Origin: PALSA-278 sp963760285 | Lineage (GTDB): Bacteria > Acidobacteriota > Terriglobia > Acidiferrales > UBA7541 | Direction: 5' to 3' | Assembly: GCA_963760285.1 (NCBI GenBank) | Contig: CAVXCI010000001.1 | Span: 186,001-250,000, forward strand | Length of the DNA stretch: 64,000 bases | Shown: positions 18,378 to 29,058 of the stretch, piece after piece | Numbering within the stretch: the first letter of the stretch is position 1 | Layout: each line of letters begins with the position of its first letter | The notes under the pieces: generated by a model | What the model was told of the DNA's origin: nothing | Databases searched by the model: none | What the model saw: the letters and a program-made list of their open reading frames with translations, nothing else | Program-made: the position numbers and the translations under genes

Positions 18378-19784
18378 CTATTGATATTCGGAGTCCGAAC
18401 CGTTCTTCTCGCGAGAACGCAGGAAGGGAATGAAGCGGGCGAAACGGCTGGATTCCACCGCCCCCCTGGTCGCGGAAAAATCGCTCGCCAGCCCGGTCCG
18501 AATTTCATAGCCCAGCATTTTCGCCGGATGCTGCCTGCTCATGTGCGCCCAGCGGAAGGACGCCAGCAGGTACACCATGGAAGCGAAGGCAAAAAAGAAG
18601 GTGCCGATAATCACCAGGTCTGTTCTCTTGGGATAGGACGGCCGTTCCGGCAGGTTGGCCTGATCCAGCACGCGAACGCTGGGCAATTCCTTGGCCTCCT
18701 CCACTTTTGCCAGTTCATACTGTTTGGTCAGGATTTCGTACACCGCTTCCTGGATTTTTGCCTCGCGATAATAATTGAAGTAGGGAACGCCAAGGAGCGG
18801 AAGCTCGCGAATAGCGGGATAAACGATTCCATTGCTGTTTTCGCCGCCGTTTTGCGCCTGCAGCGCCATGCTCTGGTCGGTGCCCACCATGTTCTGCAGT
18901 TGCTTCTGGAGTTCCGCCACCTGGGCGCGCAGAGCGCGCACGCGAACGTTGTTCTCCGTGAAGATCTGCTCATAGCCGCTCAATTCCGACTGCGCCACCA
19001 TCAACTGCCCCTGCAAAATTGCCGCGGCGCCCACCATGGCTTTTCCCTGGCTGGGAAGGTCAATGGTCGTGTTCTTGCTGGCAAAGATACTCAGGTTTCG
19101 GGACGCCGTGTCCAGGTCGGTCTTAGCCTTGACCAACCGTCCTTCCAGGAAGACTCGCTCCCTGTGGGCGTCGGAGCTATCCAGTTGGGCCATCACGGAA
19201 TTTAATTCCCGCGAGTATGCCCTGGCCATGTCCGCCGCGCGCTGCGGCGAACGATCGCGCACGACGATGGTGATGATTCCGCTCTTTTTGTCCTCTTCAA
19301 TATCTGTCTGGTCTTCCAGGTCCTTTTCGGCGTTCATCATCAGGTTCGTTCCGTAAACCTTCTTCAAATCGAATTGATCAATCAATCGGTCCGTCACCGT
19401 CCGGCTGCGCAGGATGCCCACAATAAGCTCGCCCGGAGTTTTTATCCCCAGCATGCTCCCCGCCAGCGGTCCCAGCTTGTCGCCCATAACCGTGCTGGCG
19501 ATCATTGCCAGGCTTCCCATGCTTTGTTTGTCTGGCGGCATCAGGCGCGTGGTGGACTCATATTGCCTCGCGGGAATCATCACCAGCACCACGGTCAGCA
19601 GCATGCCCGCCAGCGTGGCCTTGGCGACAAAACGGCGGCAACTCCAAATATAGGAGAGCGCGGTCATGAAAGATGGAGTTTCCTCCCTGGTTTTCCAAAG
19701 AGGGGCCTCTTTTTCATTTTCATCAAGCGGCAGGGCCACCACAACTTCAGGGGGCGCCATATCCGATGGAGTGCGTGGATTCAT
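18378..19784 (-). CDS. Chain-length determinant (Wzz/PCP family), no kinase domain
   Basis: 468 residues with the polysaccharide co-polymerase layout: a cytoplasmic start, a first membrane helix near residues 55-72 (AKATLAGMLLTVVLVMIP), a long periplasmic coiled-coil region, and a second helix near 385-408 (TDLVIIGTFFFAFASMVYLL) preceded by the Pro-rich PERPSYPKR motif. The periplasmic part contains the family phrase YESTTRLMPPD. There is no C-terminal Walker kinase, so length control would not include a fused BY-kinase. It lies between asnB and the polymerase gene. Confidence 0.9.
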   Translation of the reverse strand: MNPRTPSDMAPPEVVVALPLDENEKEAPLWKTREETPSFMTALSYIWSCRRFVAKATLAGMLLTVVLVMIPARQYESTTRLMPPDKQSMGSLAMIASTVMGDKLGPLAGSMLGIKTPGELIVGILRSRTVTDRLIDQFDLKKVYGTNLMMNAEKDLEDQTDIEEDKKSGIITIVVRDRSPQRAADMARAYSRELNSVMAQLDSSDAHRERVFLEGRLVKAKTDLDTASRNLSIFASKNTTIDLPSQGKAMVGAAAILQGQLMVAQSELSGYEQIFTENNVRVRALRAQVAELQKQLQNMVGTDQSMALQAQNGGENSNGIVYPAIRELPLLGVPYFNYYREAKIQEAVYEILTKQYELAKVEEAKELPSVRVLDQANLPERPSYPKRTDLVIIGTFFFAFASMVYLLASFRWAHMSRQHPAKMLGYEIRTGLASDFSATRGAVESSRFARFIPFLRSREKNGSDSEYQ

Positions 19785-19793
19785 AAAATCCTC

Positions 19794-21737
19794 TTAATTC
19801 AAGGCCGCGCAGGCTGTCTCCACTTGCGCGGAGCCGGCCGGCTGCATGAAATGTTTGAACCACAAAGCCAGGTTGAGCAAAAACCAAACCCGCTGGCCAT
19901 CGTTCTTGTCGAGCCAGGATTGAACGGTCCGGGGGTCCAGCAAATCCGTCTGCTCGCAGAATTCAGACAGTTCTCGCCGCGCGAGCGAACCCAGCCGGCC
20001 GCTGAACCAATCGCCCACCGGCGCTCCGAATCCCTGTTTCCTGCGATTAATAATTTCGCCGGGAATCACGCCGCGGACCGCCTTCTTCAGGATGTATTTC
20101 AAAACTCCGTTCCGTACCTTCACAGATTCGGGGATACTCAGCGCCAGCTCCACAAATTTGTGATCCAGGAACGGCACGCGGCATTCCAGGCTGGTACCCA
20201 TGCTCATCTTGTCCACGCGCATCAGCAAAAGTTCGGGTAGCCGGAAATTTAAGTCCGCGTAGGTCATCCAGTGCAGATGTGATTTCTCCCAGGCTTTTTG
20301 TTCAAAGTTCCGGCGGATTGGCCGGAGAGCGTCCCAAGCCGAGAGCGAACCAAGCTTGGTCCGCAGCCTCGGAGAAAGCAGACCGCGAATCTGGCTTTCT
20401 GTGAACGCTTCCGCGCCGCTCCAGAAAATGGGCAGGCCTTGCGCATCGCGGCGGAGCAGCTCATATTCCACCGTGTCGCCCATTCCCAAGGCGCGCAAGG
20501 CTAGCGGACCTATTTGTCGCAACCCCTGAGGAATGGGAAAATCGGCGCAGCGCTGAATCTGGCGTTTCAATTTCCACCGCGGATAACCCCAGAAGAGTTC
20601 GTCCGCTCCTTCACCCACCTGGCACACAATCACTCCGTCTTCCCGCGCCAGCCGCGACAGAAAATAAATGGGAAAGCACACCGGGTCGGCAATCGGTTCA
20701 TCCTGCAGATGAACCATCCGGGGAAGGAATCCCAGCAGGTCGTCTTCACTCAGAGTGCGTTCGTGGTGTTCGGCGTGGATAAAATCCGCCATTTGCCGCG
20801 CATATTTCAATTCACTGGGGCAGCTGGCGGCTTCTTCTCCGTAACCAACGGAGAACGTGCGCACGCTTCCATGGTTCCCTTCGGAGAACAGCGCGGCATT
20901 CACGCTGGAGTCAATTCCCCCGGAAAGAAAAACGCCAACAGGAACGTCGCTGACCTTCCGCAAACTCACAGACGCGCGCAACTCTTCCAAAATTCTTTCC
21001 GCAATCTCGCTCTCGGGGCGTCCGGCCAGCGGCTCGGTGTGATCCCACGCATCCCAGTAACGCGATTCGAAAACCTGTCCATCCGCCGAAACGCGAAGAA
21101 ATGTGCCGCTCGCCAGCTTACGAATGCCCTCAAACAAAGTGAGCGGCGCGGGCGTGGTCAAAAAGGACAAATAATAGAACAGAGCTTCCTCGTTCACGGC
21201 GCGCGCCTGCTCGGGGTCCACCAGGAGTGCCTTGATTTCCGAAGCAAACGTGATCCGTTCGTGGTGGATGCTGTAGTAGAGCGGCTTCACGCCGATGCGG
21301 TCCCGCACCAGCCACAATTCCCGTTTCTTTGCATCCCAAAGGGCGAACGCAAACATGCCTCGAAATCGCCGCAGGCAGTCAATTCCCCACTGCTCAAAGG
21401 CGTGCAGGATTACTTCCGTGTCGGAGTGGTCGGTCTTCCAACGATAGCCACCGAGGGACTCCAGTTCCGAGCGAATCGCGGCGTGATTGTAAATCTCGCC
21501 GTTGTAAGTGATCCACAGCGTCCCATCTTCGTTGCACATCGGCTGCGCGGCGGCATCGGACAAATCAATGATGGAAAGCCGGCGGTGCGCCAGGCCGGCG
21601 CGCCCGTCGTTGGATGCCCACACGCCCGCGCTGTCCGGCCCGCGATGGATCATGGTGTCACGCATTTCCACCAGCAAAGACCGGTTTACCGAAAACCGCT
21701 CCGGGTCGAACGACAGAATTCCAGCAATGCCGCACAT
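19794..21737 (-). CDS. asnB: Asparagine synthase (glutamine-hydrolysing) family amidotransferase
   Basis: 647 residues, intact. The glutaminase domain starts MCGIAGILSF (Cys2 nucleophile) with HRGPDSAGV and YNGEIYNHAAI. The synthetase domain has the ATP pyrophosphatase loop LSGGIDSSVNAALFSE near residue 265 and CRVPFLDHKFVELALS near 525. It is the second AsnB-like gene in this locus; the other lies at 1030-3031. AsnB paralogs in capsule and EPS loci are believed to amidate sugar acids, and that is the likelier role here than asparagine supply, though the sequence does not decide. It starts 14 bases after the antiterminator gene. Confidence 0.93.
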   Translation of the reverse strand: MCGIAGILSFDPERFSVNRSLLVEMRDTMIHRGPDSAGVWASNDGRAGLAHRRLSIIDLSDAAAQPMCNEDGTLWITYNGEIYNHAAIRSELESLGGYRWKTDHSDTEVILHAFEQWGIDCLRRFRGMFAFALWDAKKRELWLVRDRIGVKPLYYSIHHERITFASEIKALLVDPEQARAVNEEALFYYLSFLTTPAPLTLFEGIRKLASGTFLRVSADGQVFESRYWDAWDHTEPLAGRPESEIAERILEELRASVSLRKVSDVPVGVFLSGGIDSSVNAALFSEGNHGSVRTFSVGYGEEAASCPSELKYARQMADFIHAEHHERTLSEDDLLGFLPRMVHLQDEPIADPVCFPIYFLSRLAREDGVIVCQVGEGADELFWGYPRWKLKRQIQRCADFPIPQGLRQIGPLALRALGMGDTVEYELLRRDAQGLPIFWSGAEAFTESQIRGLLSPRLRTKLGSLSAWDALRPIRRNFEQKAWEKSHLHWMTYADLNFRLPELLLMRVDKMSMGTSLECRVPFLDHKFVELALSIPESVKVRNGVLKYILKKAVRGVIPGEIINRRKQGFGAPVGDWFSGRLGSLARRELSEFCEQTDLLDPRTVQSWLDKNDGQRVWFLLNLALWFKHFMQPAGSAQVETACAALN

Positions 21738-21751
21738 ATTCGCTGCAATCC

Positions 21752-22321
21752 TTATTTTCGTGGCACCGGCGCGGCGGATTCTATGTCGGCCACGTCAATG
21801 TCCACAACAATCGAGCGCATAATCAGATCCAAAGAAATCACCAGCCGCGAGCGGCCTTTCCTCCTGATTAGCTTTCCTTCCAATCCTTGAAATGGCCCGC
21901 TGCGCACCTGAATGCCGCGCCCCACAGTCAAAAAAGGATACGGTTCCGCAGCCGCTCCAGTGGAAAGCCCCTTTTGCAGGGCCTCAACTTCATCGTCGTC
22001 CAGGGGCTCCGCGCCGCTTCCAAATCCCACCAGCCGCACCACGCCGGGAACCTGCAAAGCGGACAGTCGGTCACGAAAGGCCTGCCTCACCAGAACGTAG
22101 CCGGGGAAAAGAGGGAGCTGCAACTCGATTCGTCCCGTTTTCCATCGGCGCACCGCGGTGTAAAGCGGAAGAAAATGCTCGACGCCTTTGGTGGCAAGCT
22201 GTTCGGCAACACGTTTCTCGCGCCGGGCGCAGGTATAGAGAGCATACCAACGCTCTCTTTCGCGCTCCGTTGCTTGAGCGCGAACGGGTTGAAAAACGCC
22301 TTGAACTGGCGTGGTAGCCAT
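21752..22321 (-). CDS. NusG-paralog transcription antiterminator (UpxY/RfaH-like)
   Basis: 189 residues. A NusG N-terminal domain spans about 24-125 (RWYALYTCARREKRVAEQLA, then LPLFPGYVLVR) and a KOW domain about 130-170 (GIQVRSGPFQGLEGKLIRR). Specialised NusG paralogs of this type travel with long polysaccharide operons and allow RNA polymerase to read through them. Here it precedes asnB and at least 21 kb of same-strand genes, which fits that role. The 184-base gap upstream separates it from the PAP2-Wzi gene, so it may have its own promoter; I found no convincing -35/-10 pair there. Confidence 0.88.
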   Translation of the reverse strand: MATTPVQGVFQPVRAQATERERERWYALYTCARREKRVAEQLATKGVEHFLPLYTAVRRWKTGRIELQLPLFPGYVLVRQAFRDRLSALQVPGVVRLVGFGSGAEPLDDDEVEALQKGLSTGAAAEPYPFLTVGRGIQVRSGPFQGLEGKLIRRKGRSRLVISLDLIMRSIVVDIDVADIESAAPVPRK

Positions 22322-22505
22322 TTGTCGCTGTCCAAAAATTCCGGCACTTTACAGCCAGTGCTCCGCTCCGTCACTTTGGGGCACTGTGTGACCTAACCCG
22401 CTTTCTTCCATAGAGTTGCGTGCAACAGCGGCCCGTCGCGAAGCCGATCCGCCTCCGACTGCTGCCGCCCGCTCCCCCGATTGTGTCACAAAGCCGCAAA
22501 ATCCG

Positions 22506-25046
22506 TCACTTCCTTCCCCAGGAGGGAGACCAAAGCATCAGTTGAATCGAAGTGGACACGTTGGTTTTTTGCTGGCTGGCAATAATAGGGAAGAGCCACG
22601 TCTCGTACTGCATCTGCCAGGACACGGACAAAATAGATTTCAGCCAGAAATCCTGGCGAACACCTCCGTCGGTCAATGTCCCGCCATAAGTGATGAACTG
22701 CTGGCTCACTTTCTGGTGCCGGTAATAAAACTGCAGACGGCTCCGCGGGCTGAACCAGTAATTGCTCCACGCCTGCGCGCCCTGTCCTTCCCGGCCGATC
22801 CAATTCGCCAGCAGTACGCCATTGTTCGTATAGCCGTTGATATACCGGCTGTTGTAATAGAAAAATCCGTAGCTCAAATTTCCGCCGGCGGGGAGATCCG
22901 TGAACACGCCCTCCACCTGTAAATCCAGGTGCCGAATGTGGGGGATCCGCGGGAAATAAAGGCCTGACCGCCACGCCGACCGATCCCAGTAAGCCACGGG
23001 CGAAATTTCATCTTCTGCAAAACCGTCGGCATAAAAAGTGACCCAATTCCGCATCTTCGGAAGGCGATAGGTCATATCGAAGCTTGAACGGCGGTCGCCT
23101 GGGTCCGTGCTGGTTCCAGGCAATCCATTGCCCAGGCCAAAAACGCTGCGCAGAAAATTGTGCGTGGTCACCGGCTGGCCCGGGCCGCCGTACAACGTGG
23201 TCTTCGAAAGGGCGAACTCGAAATTCGGAGTCGGTTTGAAAGCGACTCTCTGTCCATGAATGATTGGCTGTGGCCGGTATGTAGAGCCGTAGGCTCCGAT
23301 CAATCCTGTAATCTGTCCATAAATGAAGTTGTCACCGGCAATCTGTCCGATAAATGCCTGTGTCTCCACCGGACCCAGGTACCGAAGTAATCCCGGAAGA
23401 CTGGAAGGCCAAACTCGTGATACGCGAAACATGTTGATGGGTTCCGCGTTGTCACTGAAAATCATCGGGCTTCCGGCCCCCCCGGGTCCCCACCATAAGC
23501 TTTGCTTTCCATAGGACACTTCCCAATTACCGAGGGTCATGCCCACGTAGGAATCGAGCAGGTTGAAACGGGTGACATCCGGCGCGGCGACAGCGGGCGG
23601 AACCGGCCCTTGGCCGGCTTGAAAAATCGGACGAAAATCCACGTCGGATATTTCCTGCCGGGCGGAAAGCGGGAGCACGGATCCCATGGGCGCGTGCTGC
23701 TCTTCTCCGCGAATGTACCCCACGAATGGGCCATCCGTTCCCCACGCGGAAAATCCGGTGACGTCGTTGAATCCCTGTTCAAAGGGGCGCCCATAATCAT
23801 CAATGATGGACTGGGCAAAATGGTAGCCATCCGTCTGCGGAGGGCCGGCTATTTCCGTGGCGCGCGCATAAAGTGATTCCAGCCGGGCGTGGCGGTTGTC
23901 CCCTCCATCCAGCATGCCCAGTTCTGCGGCAAACTCCTTTTCCAGACTGTCAAAGATTGGAAGGGCATCGCTGTGGTCACCTTCCGATTCGCGGACGGCC
24001 TCGCTGGATTCACTCAGCAGCCGCGCGCACTGCATGCGCGTCCACGGACGCATGTCCTGAATACCCTCTTGGATATAGCCCAGCGCTTCCAGGCGGTCCA
24101 GCGCCGGGTATATCCAGCTATCCAGCGGAACAAACGGCGACCCCATGTTCCTGGGCTGCCAGGATTTCGAGTCCAGGTGGAACGGAACGAAATTCCAGTC
24201 GCTGCCGCCGAGGCTGGGATCATGATGCGTCCGATACACATATTCCGACGTGAGAAAACCCAGCGCACTTCCGACTAGAGCGTCTGAGGAAAAATGCTCC
24301 TTCCCCGTGACGCGCGTGCCGCTGACCGTGGCCGCCAATCCGTAGGCGAGTATCCTGGTGAAGATTCCGGGATATTCATGTGCGAGGATTCCCGCTGTGG
24401 ACCAGGCAATCGCGGAGTGCTCCGATGGAAACGAAGTGCCTCCCTGCAAAAACTGACCACGCCCCATATCCTGCAATGGCCTTGCCCGCCCGGTGGAATA
24501 TTTCAGCGCCTCGGCCACGGCCAGACTGTCAATCGCCGCTTCCCCGGCCAGAAGTCCGGTTTCGCGCTTGTGATCATCATTCGTGAAATGTCCCCATAGG
24601 TACATGCCCCCGCTGATTCCCACCAATCCATAAACGCCGTAATTGGAGATGTTCTGGTAACGCTTGATTGTGCTGGGATCGGAATTCAGATGTCCGCTGG
24701 TATCCCTGTCAGTGGCGATAAGAGCGGCCGTAGCTCCCACCAGCGGAACCAGCCACACAGCATCTCCCTCGCGAATTCGCGCGGGACTGGTCCAGATCGC
24801 CGCCTGGTCGCGCGCAATATTCTTCAAAAGAGACGCGCCAAGTGTTGTTTCCTGAAAGGGATCTGCTGGCGGAGTTGAATTCGGATCAGAGTCCGGTTCC
24901 AGCGCCGCGGCCGGCGGCGTGGCATCCGTCGTCTCGGTGGGACTGCCCTGCGAAGCGGGGGGATCCTGCTGCTGGGCCGCGCACGGAAACGCAGCGGCCA
25001 GGAACACCACCAGTGAAATTGTCAGAACCACTCCGGCCCTTTTCAT
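22506..25046 (-). CDS. PAP2-type phosphatase fused to Wzi-like capsule assembly outer-membrane domain
   Basis: 846 residues with a signal peptide (MKRAGVVLTISLVVFLAAAFPCAAQ). Residues about 100-260 carry the three PAP2 phosphatase motifs: KYSTGRARP (K-x6-RP), FPSEHS in place of PSGH, and TRVTGKEHFSSD (R-x5-H-x3-D). From about residue 280 a Wzi-like region begins (VPLDSWIYPALDRLEALGYI, NLLDSYVGMTLGNWEVSYGK, QSLWWGPG) and runs to a C-terminal beta-barrel ending in aromatic residues. It could dephosphorylate a lipid carrier and also hold or export polymer at the outer membrane; the coupling is inference. It starts 21 bases after the SLBB gene ends. Confidence 0.88.
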   Translation of the reverse strand: MKRAGVVLTISLVVFLAAAFPCAAQQQDPPASQGSPTETTDATPPAAALEPDSDPNSTPPADPFQETTLGASLLKNIARDQAAIWTSPARIREGDAVWLVPLVGATAALIATDRDTSGHLNSDPSTIKRYQNISNYGVYGLVGISGGMYLWGHFTNDDHKRETGLLAGEAAIDSLAVAEALKYSTGRARPLQDMGRGQFLQGGTSFPSEHSAIAWSTAGILAHEYPGIFTRILAYGLAATVSGTRVTGKEHFSSDALVGSALGFLTSEYVYRTHHDPSLGGSDWNFVPFHLDSKSWQPRNMGSPFVPLDSWIYPALDRLEALGYIQEGIQDMRPWTRMQCARLLSESSEAVRESEGDHSDALPIFDSLEKEFAAELGMLDGGDNRHARLESLYARATEIAGPPQTDGYHFAQSIIDDYGRPFEQGFNDVTGFSAWGTDGPFVGYIRGEEQHAPMGSVLPLSARQEISDVDFRPIFQAGQGPVPPAVAAPDVTRFNLLDSYVGMTLGNWEVSYGKQSLWWGPGGAGSPMIFSDNAEPINMFRVSRVWPSSLPGLLRYLGPVETQAFIGQIAGDNFIYGQITGLIGAYGSTYRPQPIIHGQRVAFKPTPNFEFALSKTTLYGGPGQPVTTHNFLRSVFGLGNGLPGTSTDPGDRRSSFDMTYRLPKMRNWVTFYADGFAEDEISPVAYWDRSAWRSGLYFPRIPHIRHLDLQVEGVFTDLPAGGNLSYGFFYYNSRYINGYTNNGVLLANWIGREGQGAQAWSNYWFSPRSRLQFYYRHQKVSQQFITYGGTLTDGGVRQDFWLKSILSVSWQMQYETWLFPIIASQQKTNVSTSIQLMLWSPSWGRK

Positions 25047-25067
25047 CCCGCGTTCTTTCCTAACGGT

Positions 25068-28000
25068 TCAGAAATACACGGCCGCTATCACAGCGGTGCT
25101 GGCCAGGGCCGAAGCGGTCTGCGCAATCAGCAACGTATTCTGGAAGCCAATCCCCTTCCCCAGAGGCTTCTCCGGCACGATGATGGTGTCACCGGGCCGC
25201 AGCGTGGCGTCCAGCGGATCGCCTTCCCACAAGGAAGTCTTTCCGCCAATGACCGTGCCGTCGCCGCGAATCACAAAGATGGCTTTCTTGTTGCCCGTTG
25301 CCATGGGCCCACCGGACTGTTTGAGATACCAGTGCGCGCTCTTGCCCGGGCGGTAGGAAACCGCCGTAACGTTGTAAACCTGTCCGGTCACCATCACGTA
25401 GTCAGGCTTTTTGGGAATGCTCAGCACATCCCCACCGCGGACTTCAATATCGGCGGTCGTGTTGGCCCAGTGGTTTATCTCCGAGGTCACGTGAATGGTG
25501 AGCCGTCCCAGTGGAGGAGCAGCCAGGAGATTGTCCAGGGTCTGCTGCCATTGCAGGTATGCCGCCTCTTTTTCATCCTTATTGTTGCTCTGATCCACCA
25601 GGAGGTCGGTCTTCAAATCAACCTGCGCTTCCTTCATCCGCTGGATCAACACAGCTCGCGACCGGTCCTCGATCTGGCGGACCTCCGGGCGCTGCAAAAG
25701 AGCCGCATAGGGATAAGCTTGCGGCGTGAAACCACCAGCGCGCGTGATAATCGAGCTGAGTTTCTCGCCGGGCTGGATTCCGTATGTGCCGGGATGCTCC
25801 ACTTCGCCCCGGACGGTTATGTAGCCGCCCAGATTGTCCCAGCCGCCAACCTGCTTAACCGTGAGGACGTCGCCTTCCCGCAGAGGAATGTTGGCGTTGG
25901 AACTGCCGGACAGCGCCGCATCCAGCGGGATTTGCAGGTGCTCGCCCTTCGTCAAATTGCCGTCATCGCTGATCAGGCGTGTGAGGTCCGCCGACTGAGT
26001 ATCCGCGCTGCGGCGCAGTCCGCCGGCCACGCGAACCAGGTCCGCTGCGTGCATGTTGGCGGTGAGTGGGTAGCGGCCGGGATTGGCCACTTCACCCTTC
26101 ACGTACACCGTCGCGGGATCCGACTCGTCAAGATTCTTGTGGATCAACACACGGTCGCGCGATACCAGCATCAGGTTTTGGAGTGGGTCGCCGGCCAGCG
26201 CCTGCCTCAAATCCACGCTCAAAATCTTCATGGTGCCATCGGGCATGAACCGATAAACCTGCGCGTCATTCATGGCCGCGTCAGACGCCAGGCCGCCGGC
26301 AACATGGATGGCGTCGGTGATATGGATCCGGCCGGTGGTGCGGTAAACGCCGGGATTGCGTACATCACCCCACACGGAAACTGTCGGAGGGTTTTCAAAA
26401 TCATACTTCCCGAAAATCTGCACGGTATCCATGGGCTGGATGGCCGCGCCGGAATTTTGTTGGACAGCACCGCGGCAAGATCGAAGCTCTCCACCGTGGG
26501 CCGGAAATCCGGCGGGTTCAAGCGAATGATCTCCGCGTAATTCCCCGCCGGCTCGGGGAGCAAATCCTTATAGGAGCCAACGATGTCCGTCAGCGTCATC
26601 CCGTCGCGGTAGGAATACCGTCCCGGACGCAAAACGTGTCCTTCCAGATAGACGGCATTCTGGTTATAGGGGGCAATTGGAAAAAGGCGGATACGGTCGC
26701 CGTCCTGAACCTTGAAAGCCTCCATTTGTTTCGTGACCTTCGCCGCGTCGCTGTCGTCGCCGTCGGGAATATCCAGGCTGAGCATGGTCTGCTGCTCGTG
26801 AATCACCAGCCTCTGGACTTCAATGTGGCGCAGCGCCGCCGTGGGCAACATTCCGCCCGCCAGGGCGATTACCTGGGAGAGGTTTTCCTCATTCTTCAAC
26901 TCATACACCGCGGGACGGCGCACCATCCCTTCGACAGTCACCTGCGGCCCCACGGCGGGCACCAGAATCGTGTCGCCGTTTTGCATGCTCTTAATTTCCG
27001 TCCGCACGCCGCGCAGCAGCAAATCATACGTGTCCACTTCCTGAATCATCTGGTTCCCGCGCATATGCTTCAGGATGCGCAGCGAACCTTGCGCCGTTGG
27101 GCCATCGGCGGAAAACAGCGCATTCAAGGGCGTGGAAAGCGAACTGATGTCGTACGGCGCCCGGCCGCCGCACCTCGCCGACCACGTAAATGCGTATGCT
27201 GCGCAGGCGCGCAAGAGAAACGTCCGCGGAAATGTCCTTGTACTGTGTCCGCAGAACCTGCTGGATGTTCTCTGCACGTCACCCAAAGTTCGCCCGTTCA
27301 CGAAAATTGGACCTACATCAGGAAGCGAGATTCGTCCTTCGTTGTCCACCGTGCGGTTCAAACGCATGGTAATGCCGCCCCACATATCCACGGACAATGA
27401 ATCGCCCGGGCCGACTACATAATCCGGCCCCACGGGCAAATCCATCGGAAGGAAGCGCGGATCCCTGTCCCGTTGCGGAATAGATCCGAGCCGAATCTCT
27501 GCGGCCGCGAAGGACGAGGCTGCGCCTGCAAATACATGTCATATATCGAAGGCACCTGCGCATACGGATTGGGCCTTTCCGCCATGCGCGGCCGCACCAT
27601 GGCCACCGGCCGATAGCCCTGATTAATCTGGTAGGGGAAGGGATTGGAATTTCCGGGAACTCCGGCGGATGCGCTCTCTTCGGCGGCGGCGCTGGCGTTG
27701 CTGGACAAAATATCGTTAATTGATTCAGTTTGCAGGCCGCCCATCGCCTGCGTGCCGCCGCCCGCGCCGAGGGAATTCATCCCTCCCGTGGACATGCCGC
27801 CCACGTCGCCACCTTCTTCTTCCGCCTCCGCCGTGGCTTCCGCATCCGACCCGTTCAGCCCCTCGGAGCCCTGCTGGACGTTGGTTCCCGTGCCGTTGAT
27901 TCCGCCCAATACAGCCAGGCTACCCGCCGTGTCTCCACCCCCTGTTTCCGATCCGCCGGAAATTGACGTGCCCGCCAGCGAAGGAGATGAACCCATGCTC

Positions 28001-28795
28001 ATATCACCGAAACCGAGATTGGCCTGTTCCAATAGAGCGCCGGGATTCTGAATCGGCGGATTTCCCTGGGTACCCCGGAGGCATGGAGGGAGTGCCTTGC
28101 GGGCCATTCGTCTGCCCGGGGATTCCGTTCCGCTGCGAAGGATATCCTCCCAAGGTTGGGCACTCGGGATCATTGATGAAATTGGCGGGGTCGCATAATT
28201 GTCCGGTCAATTCCAGACGTTTCATGCGCTGCTCTTCAATTTCGCGCTGGCTGGCCAGTTCCTCTCCCTGCAGTTGCGTGAGCCATTCGGTCTGCTCCTT
28301 GATCAGGAGCCCCTCTTCCTTGCCCTGGGCGGACAGCGGGTTGACCTGTGGCACCAGGTAGCCGTAACGCTGCACCAGCCTGGTGGCCACGGAGCGAAAT
28401 TCGATGTCCATCCTCAACCGCTCATAGACAGCGTCGTCGCTCATCTCGGCGTCCGTCACCACCTGCCCGGTGTCCGTGGCCTGCTTGGCAATCCAGCGTT
28501 TCATTTCCACCATCAGGCCGGAATCGCCGCGGAGAACTTCCTCCAGCTGTTCCGCGGATGCCGCCACGTGGTTCAGGTTTTCACGGCCCAGATCAGAAGG
28601 ACTTGACCACCGCTGGTTCGTCGCTTGCGCGGATGTTTGCCCCGCGGTCTGCAGCGGCGGTTGTGTGCGCGCCTGCGCCGGCAGACGCGGGCTCGCCAGG
28701 GCCAGGAATCCCGCCGTCACGAGGAACATGGCGGCGCAACGCAACCATCCTGAGAATGGGATTGAAATTGCGCTTCGCCTGGAACGTGACCCCAT
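25068..28795 (-). CDS. Multi-SLBB polysaccharide export protein (Wza-like), interrupted by several frameshifts
   Basis: A single gene of about 1,240 codons read across three or more frames. I place the start at 28795, with the Shine-Dalgarno GGAGGAGA, giving MGSRSRRSAISIPFSGWLRC and then a membrane/signal segment. The middle is a Gly/Ser/Glu-rich low-complexity linker (about 27700-28000). The poly-export domain (VGPGDSLSVDMWGG) follows, then repeated SLBB motifs (VEGMVRRPAVYEL, LEGHVLRPGRYSY, VWGDVRNPGVYRT, VKGEVANPGRYPL, VRGEVEHPGTYGI). Frame changes lie near 28070, 27460, 27270 and 27165 (a compensating pair) and 26455 (at an AAAA run). Family conservation continues across each break, so sequence error is likelier than decay. 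It would form the outer-membrane export channel. Confidence 0.85.
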
Positions 28796-29058
28796 GCGCG
28801 TCTCCTCCGCCCGAGTTGAATCCCGTAAAAGGCCGCGGGGTTGTGCTCCGGGACCTTCCCTTTGCGTGTATGTCTGGTCATTGAGTCCGGGTATGCGGCG
28901 CCTGGCTGCGGCGTTGCGAGGCCGGAAAGACTCGCGTGTTGAATTGGCCGTCCACAATCACAAGAGCGCGGCGCGCGAAACAAAAATCCTTCGCATGGCG
29001 CCGTTCAAGCGCTGCATAAGGAATTGCATCCCCGCACCGGAATGCCATTATGCAGTCT
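28796..29058 (-). other. Probable long 5' leader of the polysaccharide operon
   Basis: About 260 bases lie between the proposed promoter and the SLBB start codon. I see no credible gene here: an upstream in-frame extension to 28957 has no family resemblance and lacks a good ribosome site. A leader of this size ahead of an operon that carries its own NusG paralog could hold a recruitment element, but I recognise no known one. Confidence 0.35.

Noticed and set aside
22481..22491. TTGTGTCACAA palindrome as an operator
   Set aside because: Single short palindrome, not positioned on a recognisable promoter; could be chance.
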